Source of the DNA: an uncultured Phycisphaerales bacterium
Lineage (GTDB): Bacteria; Planctomycetota; Phycisphaerae; Sedimentisphaerales; Anaerobacaceae
NCBI GenBank assembly: GCA_937927975.1
Contig: CALEZT010000173.1
Span: forward strand, 1 to 64,000
Reading direction: 5' to 3'
DNA length: 64,000 bases
The notes under the pieces are model-generated. The model searched no databases. It was not told the DNA's origin and was given only the letters and a program-made list of their open reading frames with translations. Position numbers and translations under genes: made by a program. This document shows, one piece after another, positions 28,630 to 36,507 of the stretch. Position 1 is the stretch's first letter, and the number at the start of each line of letters is the position of its first letter.

Positions 28630-29988
28630 ATGAATCATTCGATGAATCGGCGTGATTGTCTGAGGGTGCTCGGTCTTTCGGGATTGGCGACGGGGTTGGG
28701 CGCGTCGCGGTCGCAGGGCCAGAGCGTGGGCGAATCCTCCGGGTTTCAGAGTTCCGTCATCGCGAGCCGCAAGGTCGAGTCCGGCCGGGTGAATGCCTCC
28801 TTCGTGGACGGCAAGGTCATCGAGCCGCGGCGGGAGCTGGCGATCCTGGACACGACCGATGTTCTCGTGGTCGGAGGCGGCCCGGCGGGCGTCGTGGCAG
28901 CCATCGCGGCCAAGCGCGCCGGCGCCAAGGTCACTCTCGTGGAACGTTATGGCCACCTGGGCGGTCTCTGGACGGGAGGATTGGTTCTGCTCGTGCTCGG
29001 TCACATCGTCCAGGGGGGAAAGCAGGTCTGCCAGGGGATCGGCGAGGAGATCATGCAACGGCTGGACAAGCTCGACGGCGCGATCATCGACCGCAAGCCC
29101 GGCGTCAATCCGACCGTCGACGCCGAGGCGGTCAAGTACGTCATGGTCGAGATGATCGAGGAGGCGGGCGTCAATATCTTCCTGCACTGCTGGGGAGTCG
29201 AAGCGATCGTCAACGGCGATGCAGTGCAGGGCGTGGTGTTCGAGAGCAAGTCGGGCCGGCAGGCCATCTTGGCCAAAGTGGTCATCGACGCCACCGGCGA
29301 CGGCGATGTCTTCGCCTCCGCGGGCGCCGAGTTCGAGCATCGCTCGCACAACGTCGGGCTGGTCTACCGCGTCGGGAACCTCGACCGGATCGATTCGAGC
29401 AAGGCGGGGAATTCGCCCGCGCCCAAGCGGATCGGTTCGCACACGCCTGTGCCGGGGGTGAACTGGGTGAACTTGCGAGGGCCGGAGGTGGACGGCCTGG
29501 ACGTCGCGACGCTCACGAAGATGGAACTGAACCACCGCAAGTACATCTGGTCGCACATCCAGAAGACCCGCCGGACCCCGGGCTATGAAAGGGTGTATCT
29601 GATGGAGACCGCGCCGCAGCTTGGCGTGCGGATCACGCGGGTCCTCCACGGACTCGGAGCCGTGAAGCTCGACGACCTCAAGGCCGGAACGAAGTTCCCC
29701 GATGTTGTCGGGGTCGGCGGTTCCGAGAGCGGCAACCACGGCCCATGGCAGATTCCCTACGGCGCCCTGGTGCCGACGAAGATCGACAACGTCCTGGCCG
29801 CGGGACGGTGCATCTGTGCCGAGATCCGCATGGCAGACTTGGTTCGCCTGATCCCGAATTGCTTTGTGACCGGCCATGCCGCCGGAGCAGCGGCAGCGGT
29901 GGCGGTGCAGGATGGTCGCCGGCCTCGCGACGTGGACGTCGCCAAGGTTCAGAAGATCCTCACGGAGCAGGGGGCCTATTTGGGTTGA
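28630..29988 (+). CDS. Tat-exported FAD-dependent oxidoreductase
   Basis: A 452-residue FAD_oxidored-family protein. It carries a twin-arginine signal (MNRRDCLRVLGLSG) and the dinucleotide-binding motif VLVVGGGPAGVVAAIAA near residues 78-94, followed by ERYGHLGGLWTGG. VVIDATGDGDVFASAGAEF and IPYGALVPTKIDNVLAAGRC are further FAD-binding signatures of this group. The substrate is unknown. GAGGAG lies 7 bases before the ATG at 28630; an in-frame ATG at 28642 also begins the Tat motif. Its stop overlaps the start of the polyferredoxin gene by one base (TGATG), so the two are translationally coupled and probably exchange electrons. A different member of the same family lies at 10935-12674. Confidence 0.83.
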   Translation: MNHSMNRRDCLRVLGLSGLATGLGASRSQGQSVGESSGFQSSVIASRKVESGRVNASFVDGKVIEPRRELAILDTTDVLVVGGGPAGVVAAIAAKRAGAKVTLVERYGHLGGLWTGGLVLLVLGHIVQGGKQVCQGIGEEIMQRLDKLDGAIIDRKPGVNPTVDAEAVKYVMVEMIEEAGVNIFLHCWGVEAIVNGDAVQGVVFESKSGRQAILAKVVIDATGDGDVFASAGAEFEHRSHNVGLVYRVGNLDRIDSSKAGNSPAPKRIGSHTPVPGVNWVNLRGPEVDGLDVATLTKMELNHRKYIWSHIQKTRRTPGYERVYLMETAPQLGVRITRVLHGLGAVKLDDLKAGTKFPDVVGVGGSESGNHGPWQIPYGALVPTKIDNVLAAGRCICAEIRMADLVRLIPNCFVTGHAAGAAAAVAVQDGRRPRDVDVAKVQKILTEQGAYLG

Positions 29989-31130
29989 TGGAGCACGAAG
30001 TGTCCGAGATTCTGCCCGGCCCGAAGCGAAACCGCGTTCGCCTGTCGGTTCGCATTCTCTGGCTTCTGGCGGCGGTGGCGACGCTGTGGTTTCTTGTGTC
30101 CCCCTGGGTCCCGTCGCTCAGTCCCTTCGTCGCGCTCTGTTCGGCAATCGCCACGCGGAGCTTCCCCACACTGGCGTGGCTTGGCGTCCTGGTCGGTATC
30201 GTAGCGATGGCGAAGCATCGGATCTTCTGTCGGTGGGTCTGCCCGATGGGCTTGTGCCTGGAAGTGGCAAGCGGGGTGGGACGCCGTTTGAAACGTCGGC
30301 CCGGCCGCTGGCCTTCGCTGGGGCGATGGATCGTCCTGTTCACCCTGGGAGGCGCGTGCCTGGGATATCCGCTGCTGCTGTGGCTGGACCCCTTGGCTCT
30401 CTTTGCCGGCGGCGGATTTCTCGTGGTTATCGCACTGACGGTCGTCTGGCCCGACGCCTGGTGCGGATGCGTGTGTCCGCTGGGGGCGTCTCAAGATCTG
30501 CTGCACGCAGCCTTCGCATCGGTTCGTTCGCTCATCGGTCCCAAGCGCACCATCGATACCGACGCCGGCCTTTCCAGACGTGTCGTCCTGGGCGTGGCGG
30601 TCGGTGCGGGATCAGCGGGGGTCCTTGGCCTGGTTCAGAAGAGTGATCCGCAGCCGCTTCGCCCGCCAAACGCTCGAACGGGGGCGCAGTTCTCAGGCCT
30701 GTGTACCCGATGCGGCAACTGCGTGCGGGCCTGCCCGACCGGAATCATCGAGCGAGATCGGGGAGGCCACGGCCTGGCGAGCTTGTTGACGCCCGTCCTG
30801 AGTTTCGAGAAAGGCTACTGCCGCGAGGATTGCACGCGATGTACCGAGGTTTGTCCCAGCGGCGCAATCATGCCTCTGCGTATCGAGGACAAGTTGAACG
30901 CGCGGATCGGCCGGCCGCGCGTGGATGCGGAATTGTGCCTGCTGAGCGAGGATCGGGAATGCTCGGCGTGCGCCCGATGGTGCCCCTACGGCGCGGTCCG
31001 GTACGTGTTCTCGGAGACGACGTACTCGCTCCAAGTGCAGATCGATCCCCAGAAATGCAACGGCTGCGGCGCGTGCGAGGCCGCCTGTCCAACAGGGCCC
31101 CACAAGGCCGTCGTCGTTCACGCGATCTGA
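29988..31130 (+). CDS. Membrane polyferredoxin (NapH/4Fe-4S family)
   Basis: A 380-residue membrane protein with about four hydrophobic segments in the first 190 residues and a C-terminal ferredoxin region. Cysteine motifs: CRWVCPMGLC and CGCVCPLGAS in the membrane part (NapH-like), then CTRCGNCVRACPTG, CREDCTRCTEVCPSG, CSACARWCPYG and CNGCGACEAACPTGP. These suggest several 4Fe-4S clusters. NapH-like proteins pass electrons from the quinol pool to periplasmic reductases. A segment at about residues 185-210 resembles a second Tat-like signal (SRRVVLGVAVGAG), placing the ferredoxin part outside the cytoplasm. The ATG at 29988 overlaps the stop of the exported flavoprotein gene, which is the obvious partner. 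A longer frame upstream is excluded because it lies inside that gene. Confidence 0.83.
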   Translation: MEHEVSEILPGPKRNRVRLSVRILWLLAAVATLWFLVSPWVPSLSPFVALCSAIATRSFPTLAWLGVLVGIVAMAKHRIFCRWVCPMGLCLEVASGVGRRLKRRPGRWPSLGRWIVLFTLGGACLGYPLLLWLDPLALFAGGGFLVVIALTVVWPDAWCGCVCPLGASQDLLHAAFASVRSLIGPKRTIDTDAGLSRRVVLGVAVGAGSAGVLGLVQKSDPQPLRPPNARTGAQFSGLCTRCGNCVRACPTGIIERDRGGHGLASLLTPVLSFEKGYCREDCTRCTEVCPSGAIMPLRIEDKLNARIGRPRVDAELCLLSEDRECSACARWCPYGAVRYVFSETTYSLQVQIDPQKCNGCGACEAACPTGPHKAVVVHAI

Positions 31131-31235
31131 TCAAGGTCCATTTTGCCGCAATCCTGGGGGTGGGATGGAGCGTCTTACTAGGAGAACGAAACCTGTCGGT
31201 GCGGATGCCTGACCTTGCTGGAAGTGTCGATCGTG

Positions 31236-32783
31236 ATGAGAATGTTGCTGATTGCAGCTTTGGTTGTCTTGGCGGCCCCAGGGGCGATTGCCCTGACTCC
31301 GTTCGAAGGCCTCGGGGCCCCCATGCCACGAAACGCGATCGATGTTCTGGTCTTAGGCAGGCTGGAACAGTTGGGCATTCAGCCGGCCAATCCTTGTTCG
31401 GACGCGGTATTCGTTCGGCGGGTGTACCTCGATGCGATCGGCATGCTGCCCACCGCCCAGGAGGCACGGTCGTTTCTCGATGATCGCAGTCCGAACAAAC
31501 GGGCGATCCTGATCGACCGACTGCTGGAGCGGGAGGAGTTCGCGGACTACTGGGCGATGAGGTGGAGCGATCTCCTGCGGGTCAAATCGGAATTCCCGAT
31601 CAACCTGTGGCCCAACGCGGTCCAGGGCTATCACCGGTGGATCCGGACGTCCATTCGCGAGAACAAACCCTACGACCGGTTCGTCCGCGAGATGCTGACC
31701 GCCAGCGGGAGCAATTTTCGTGTGCCGCAGGTCAACTTCTACCGTGCGGTCCAGAGCAAGGAGCCCCAGACCCTCGCCCAGGCGGTCGCGCTGACGTTCA
31801 TGGGCGTGCGGGCGGAAAGCTGGTCCGACGAGCAGTGGACGCAAATGGCGGTTTTCTTCTCGCGGATCGGCTACAAACCCACGGGTGAATGGAAAGAGGA
31901 GATTGTGCTATTCGACCCGAACCGGCCTGCGAAAGAGACCGCGGTCCTCCCGGACGGGACCTCGGTTCAACTGGTCTCGGACCGCGACCCGCGTGAGGTT
32001 TTCGCCGAGTGGCTGGTCGGCGCGAAGAACCCGTGGTTCGCCCGCAACGCGGTCAATCGCCTCTGGTCCTGGCTGATGGGCCGAGGCATCATCCACGAGC
32101 CCGACGACATCCGTCCCGACAATCCACCGAGTAATCCGCAACTCCTGGCCTTTCTCGAAAGGGAATTGGTCGAAGCCCGCTACGACCTCAAGCACGTGTA
32201 CCGCCTGATTCTGAACTCGCAGACGTACCAGCTCTCCTGCATTCGCCGGACGGATCGTCCCGACGCGGAAGCGAACTTCGCAGCCTACCCCTTGCGCCGG
32301 CTTGAGGCGGAGGTGCTGATCGACGCGCTGAACCAGATCACGGGCACGACGGAGAGATACTCCAGCGCCATTCCCGAGCCGTTCACGTTCATTCCCGAAG
32401 ATCATCGGTCGGTTTGCCTGGCCGACGGCAGCATCACGAGTTCCTTCCTGGAGATGTTCGGCCGTTCGCCGCGGGACACCGGTCTGGAGTCGGAGCGGAA
32501 CAATCGTCCTACAGCGGACCAGCGTTTGCACCTGCTGAACTCCAGCCATATCCAGCGGAAGATCGAGCAGGGGCCTGGGCTTCAGGGTCTGCTGCGATCG
32601 AGAGCCGCCCCGCGCGAGGTCGTCAACACGCTGTACCTGACGATCCTCTCGCGTTTTCCGACGGAGCAGGAGTTGAAGATCGTGGCCGCGTACCCCAAGG
32701 CCGGTACGGGCGGAAACCGCGAGGCCGCCATCGACCTGGCCTGGGCCCTGATCAACAGTCCCGAGTTCCTGTATCGACATTGA
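31236..32783 (+). CDS. Secreted DUF1549/DUF1553 (planctomycete) protein
   Basis: A 515-residue exported protein. After a signal peptide (MRMLLIAALVVLAAPGAIA) it has the DUF1549 domain (VRRVYLDAIGMLPTAQEARSF, YWAMRWSDLLRVKS) and the DUF1553 domain (FARNAVNRLWSWLMGRGIIH, YDLKHVYRLILNSQTYQLS, RRLEAEVLIDALNQITGTTE). This pair is a hallmark of Planctomycetota and neighbours; many relatives carry an N-terminal cytochrome c domain, which is absent here. The function is unknown. I chose the ATG at 31236 as the start of the signal; nearby in-frame alternatives are TTG 31215, GTG 31233 and ATG 31242. The DUF1501 partner gene follows after 14 bp, the usual order in this phylum. Confidence 0.85.
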   Translation: MRMLLIAALVVLAAPGAIALTPFEGLGAPMPRNAIDVLVLGRLEQLGIQPANPCSDAVFVRRVYLDAIGMLPTAQEARSFLDDRSPNKRAILIDRLLEREEFADYWAMRWSDLLRVKSEFPINLWPNAVQGYHRWIRTSIRENKPYDRFVREMLTASGSNFRVPQVNFYRAVQSKEPQTLAQAVALTFMGVRAESWSDEQWTQMAVFFSRIGYKPTGEWKEEIVLFDPNRPAKETAVLPDGTSVQLVSDRDPREVFAEWLVGAKNPWFARNAVNRLWSWLMGRGIIHEPDDIRPDNPPSNPQLLAFLERELVEARYDLKHVYRLILNSQTYQLSCIRRTDRPDAEANFAAYPLRRLEAEVLIDALNQITGTTERYSSAIPEPFTFIPEDHRSVCLADGSITSSFLEMFGRSPRDTGLESERNNRPTADQRLHLLNSSHIQRKIEQGPGLQGLLRSRAAPREVVNTLYLTILSRFPTEQELKIVAAYPKAGTGGNREAAIDLAWALINSPEFLYRH

Positions 32784-32797
32784 AAGGGCATTCGCCC

Positions 32798-34099
32798 ATG
32801 AACATCTCGCTTTCCCGACGTGACGCGATGCGTCTCGGACTTGTCGGCGCCGCCGGTCTGATGGTGGGGGGCCGCAGTGCCTGCGGCGCGGCGGCGACAC
32901 GAAAACCCGCCCGGGCCAAGGCCGTCATCCAGATCTGGATGTGGGGCGGGCCGGCCCACCTGGATACGTTCGATCCCAAGCCCGAGGCAGGCAACGACTA
33001 CACCGGCCCGTTGAACAAGCCCATCCCCACCAACGTGGACGGGATCGTCATCGGCGAACTGCTGCCCCTGCTGGCCAAGCAGGCGGACAAGTACGCGATC
33101 ATTCGCAGCATGACGCACGGGGTGAACGCCCACGAAACGGCCTCCTACAGGGTCCAGACCGGCCGGATGCCGGGCGATGGCCAGGTCTACCCTTGCGTCG
33201 GGGCCGTAGTCTCGCTGTTCAAGGGCTATGACGCCGGCTATAGCGGCCTGATCCCGCCGTACATTGTGCTGACCGATCTGCAGGGACGCTTCTCCGAGGC
33301 GGGGTTCCTGGGCTCCCGCTACAAACCCTTCGCCACGGGCGGCGACCCTGCGAGGACCCCGTTCGTCGTGGAAGGCGTCGTCGCGCAGGGCATCTCCCAG
33401 CAGAGGCAGCGGGACCGTCGGGACCTGCTGGGCCGGTTGAACACGCTGGGTCGCGCCATGAAGGATGATCCGCAACTGGCCGCCAACGAACGCTGCGAGG
33501 ACCAGGCCTACGATCTGATCCTCGGCGAAGGGGCCAAGGTCTTCGATCTGGCGGATGAAAAGGACGAGCTGCGGGAGCAGTATGGCCGCAACACGTTCGG
33601 GCAATCCTGTCTGATGGCCCGAAGGCTGGTCGAGCGGGGCGTTCCCTACGTTACGATCAACTACAAGGGCTGGGACACGCACAAGCAGCATTTCCAGATC
33701 ATGCGGCGCAAACTCCCGGAAATGGACCGCGGCATGGCGACCCTCCTGCAGGACCTCTCGGAGCGAGGCCTGTTGGACAGCACGATCGTCTGGTGGGGCG
33801 GCGAGTTCGGCCGGACCCCTCGGGTCCAGTGGGAACCGCCCTGGAACGGCGGCCGAAACCACTTCGGCAAGGTCTTCTCGGTCGTCGTCGCCGGCGGCGG
33901 ATTCAAAGGGGGCCGCGTGGTCGGGGCCACGGATGCCACGGGCGAAGAGGTGAAAGACCGGCCCGTATTCCCTGTGGATCTGATTGCCGGCATGTACGAA
34001 TTGCTCGGCATCGACCCGGCGGCGAAACTGCCTCACCCGCAGGGTCTGGCGATTCCCGCATTGCCCCCGGGAAGCGGACGACTAACGGAAATCCTGTAG
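32798..34099 (+). CDS. Tat-exported DUF1501 protein
   Basis: A 433-residue DUF1501 protein with a Tat-type signal (SRRDAMRLGLVGAAGLMVGG). Family motifs include IQIWMWGGPAHLDTFDPKPE, IRSMTHGVNAHETASY, VPYVTINYKGWDTHKQHF and VWWGGEFGRTPRVQ; the fold belongs to the alkaline phosphatase/sulfatase superfamily, but the classic metal-ligand set is not obvious. The function is unproven; in this phylum the gene almost always follows a DUF1549/DUF1553 gene, as here, suggesting a joint exported complex. GAAAGGG lies 9 bases before the ATG. The frame is open upstream, but that part lies inside the preceding gene. Confidence 0.87.
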   Translation: MNISLSRRDAMRLGLVGAAGLMVGGRSACGAAATRKPARAKAVIQIWMWGGPAHLDTFDPKPEAGNDYTGPLNKPIPTNVDGIVIGELLPLLAKQADKYAIIRSMTHGVNAHETASYRVQTGRMPGDGQVYPCVGAVVSLFKGYDAGYSGLIPPYIVLTDLQGRFSEAGFLGSRYKPFATGGDPARTPFVVEGVVAQGISQQRQRDRRDLLGRLNTLGRAMKDDPQLAANERCEDQAYDLILGEGAKVFDLADEKDELREQYGRNTFGQSCLMARRLVERGVPYVTINYKGWDTHKQHFQIMRRKLPEMDRGMATLLQDLSERGLLDSTIVWWGGEFGRTPRVQWEPPWNGGRNHFGKVFSVVVAGGGFKGGRVVGATDATGEEVKDRPVFPVDLIAGMYELLGIDPAAKLPHPQGLAIPALPPGSGRLTEIL

Positions 34100-34140
34100 C
34101 GTATGCCGTGCACACCTTCTGATAAACGGGAGAAAACGAA

Positions 34141-36507
34141 TTGCTGAAGCCGCAGTCTCACAGGCGAGCTGGACCGCCGGTTGTTGGGTTCGTGGCATGT
34201 CTCGTCCTTGCCGTCGCGGGGGCGCACGCGTCGATGAGTGATTCTCCGGACGGTGACGCCTACCTCCGCTACGTCCATCCGACGGTGCGCGAGCCGTTTG
34301 CCGACGGCGTGAATCTCGACGTGCCGGCGGAACTGGGCGACCCGTGCACCGCGGCGCTGGGTCTCGTGGACGTGACGAAAGCTCCCTTCCACGCCGACGC
34401 GACCGGCAGTCGCGACGCGACGAAGGCCCTGCAGCAGGCGATCGATTTCGCCCGCGACCACCAGATGATCTGCTTCTTCCCGCCCGGCACGTACCGCGTC
34501 TCCGACACCCTGTCCTGCATCCGCCAGCTCTACCGGCGCTCGAACGGCCGGGTCTTCGGCGCGCCCCTGTGGCCGTGCGTGCTGCTGGGTTCGCGCCGCG
34601 GACCCCAGCGGCCGCGGATTCTGCTGGCGCCCGAGTCGCCGGGCTTCGGCGATCCAGAGAAACCGAAAATCGTTGTCTACTTCTGGGCTCGCGGCTACTT
34701 CAATGCGACGACCGCCGACCGCGTGACGGACGGCCTGAGCCCCGAGATCGAGCAGCCCAACATCTCGATGAACCAGATGCTCGTGAACCTGGACATCGTC
34801 ATCGGCGAAGGCAACGCCGGCGCGATCGCTTTGCGGCACCAGGCGGCTGAGGGCTCGGCCGTCGAGGATTGCGCGATCGACGTCACGCACGGGCTGATCG
34901 GCCTCCAGGGCGGCATCGGTTCCGGCGGCGGCAGCGCGAACGTGACGGTCATCGGCGGCCGCGTGGGTCTGGACTTCACGGGATACCTCTCGGGTACGCA
35001 GCCCACGCCTACGATCACCGGCTTCACCCTGCGCGGGCAGACGGAAGCCGCGATCCGCAGCACGAGCCGGCAAACGCTCGTGGCGGCGGGACTGAAGATC
35101 GTGGCGGATCGCTGCGCGGGACCGCTCATCCAGGTCGGCGCGGGGCTGCCCGCCAACCACGGCCAGTTGACGCTCGCCGACAGCGAGATCGTCTTCGAAG
35201 GCTCGGCGCTGGACAAGTCGCAGCGCGTGGCGGTGGCTTCGGATCGCGGGGTGTATCTGAACCACGTGTTCGTTCGCGGCGCGACGACGGTCGTCGTCGA
35301 CGCGGAGCAGAAGGTGGACTTGTCCGGCAATCCCGAGGGCTGGCTGCACGTCCGCGAATACGCCCATGCGAGCCGACCGCGCGTGAACCAGGGCATCGAG
35401 TACCACTACCCCGTCTACATGGACGGCCGCCGGGTCGAGCGGATCTGCGATGTTGTGTCGGGCCAGGCCCCGCCGGCGGACTTGCAGTCCCGGCATCTTT
35501 GGTCGCCGGCGTTTCCCGGTTTCGAGTCGCCCAAGGCGGTCAATGTGAAGGCGCCGCCGTACAACGCCAGGGGCGACGGCCGGGTAGACGATACCGCCGC
35601 GCTCCAGCGGGCGATCGACGAACGCGAGATCGTACTTCTGCCCAAGGGCTTCTATCGCCTGGCCCGGCCGCTGGAACTGAAGCCGCACACCAAGCTCGTC
35701 GGCGTGGGCCAACATCTGTCCCATCTGCTCACGACGGGCGGGGAGGGATTCGAGAACGCGGAGAATCCGTCGCCTCTGGTGCGTACGGCCGATACGGCGG
35801 ACGCCGACACGGTACTGGCCTTTCTCGGTCTGTGGTCGCCGAGCAATGTCCCCGGCGCGCGGGCGCTGCACTGGCGCAGCGGCGGACGCTCGGTCTTTCG
35901 GGCGGTGGAGATCCGCCATCTGGCGGTCACCGGATTCGGGCCGCGTCCTGGCAATCAGCGCGACGACACGTCGTCGCGCGAGCCGCCGCTGGTCGTGGTT
36001 AGCGGTCATGGTGGAGGGAACTGGTACAACTATCGCGCCGCCCGCCTGCTTGTGGATGGGGCGCAGGGTCCGCTGCGTTTCTACCAGTTCAGCCCGCAAC
36101 ACGTGACCAGCGAGTTGCGCGGCGCTCGCAACGTCTCGATCTACGGGACCAAGTACGAGGGCAACGACCCGATGCTCGTAGTCCGCGACTGCGACCGCAT
36201 TCGCCTGTTCGGCCACGGCGGCAACGCGAAGGGCCTGCCCGGCGGCGCGCTCTTCGTCTTCGAGCGGACGCCCCGGTTCCTCTTCGCCAACGGCGTGGAC
36301 GGCCCGACGAAGATCGGCAGTCGTTCGGCGAGCCATCCCCAGGGCAGCACCGACCCGCGCCAGTGGCACATGCTCATCGAACGTTCGGCCGACGGGCAGG
36401 AACTCAAGCTCGCGCCGGCGGAACGACCTGTGCTGTACCGGCGCGGCGCGTCATGGAGTGAAACGGAATCATCAGCTCTCGGTGGCGACGGAGGTGGACG
36501 GAAATGA
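34141..36507 (+). CDS. Secreted pectate-lyase-3/GH28-like beta-helix protein
   Basis: A 788-residue exported protein with two beta-helix modules, each opened by the D-G/A-x-x-D-x-T-x-A-L-Q-x-A-I-D motif of Pectate_lyase_3: ADATGSRDATKALQQAID (about residue 86) and GDGRVDDTAALQRAID (about residue 477). The start is a TTG at 34141 with GGGAG 8 bases upstream, followed by a signal peptide ending near AVAGAHA. Such proteins act on pectin, rhamnogalacturonan or similar polyuronides, or only bind them; the catalytic acids cannot be identified by eye. Its stop overlaps the next gene's ATG by four bases (ATGA at 36504-36507), so it belongs to the same transcript as the DUF1501 and PPC genes. No other strong ribosome-binding site is seen near the start. 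Confidence 0.75.
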   Translation: MLKPQSHRRAGPPVVGFVACLVLAVAGAHASMSDSPDGDAYLRYVHPTVREPFADGVNLDVPAELGDPCTAALGLVDVTKAPFHADATGSRDATKALQQAIDFARDHQMICFFPPGTYRVSDTLSCIRQLYRRSNGRVFGAPLWPCVLLGSRRGPQRPRILLAPESPGFGDPEKPKIVVYFWARGYFNATTADRVTDGLSPEIEQPNISMNQMLVNLDIVIGEGNAGAIALRHQAAEGSAVEDCAIDVTHGLIGLQGGIGSGGGSANVTVIGGRVGLDFTGYLSGTQPTPTITGFTLRGQTEAAIRSTSRQTLVAAGLKIVADRCAGPLIQVGAGLPANHGQLTLADSEIVFEGSALDKSQRVAVASDRGVYLNHVFVRGATTVVVDAEQKVDLSGNPEGWLHVREYAHASRPRVNQGIEYHYPVYMDGRRVERICDVVSGQAPPADLQSRHLWSPAFPGFESPKAVNVKAPPYNARGDGRVDDTAALQRAIDEREIVLLPKGFYRLARPLELKPHTKLVGVGQHLSHLLTTGGEGFENAENPSPLVRTADTADADTVLAFLGLWSPSNVPGARALHWRSGGRSVFRAVEIRHLAVTGFGPRPGNQRDDTSSREPPLVVVSGHGGGNWYNYRAARLLVDGAQGPLRFYQFSPQHVTSELRGARNVSIYGTKYEGNDPMLVVRDCDRIRLFGHGGNAKGLPGGALFVFERTPRFLFANGVDGPTKIGSRSASHPQGSTDPRQWHMLIERSADGQELKLAPAERPVLYRRGASWSETESSALGGDGGGRK

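Noticed and set aside
34033-36369. 778-residue minus-strand frame opposite the pectate-lyase-like gene
   Set aside because: Antisense composition and no recognisable motif; the plus-strand frame has beta-helix motifs and overlaps the next gene by ATGA.
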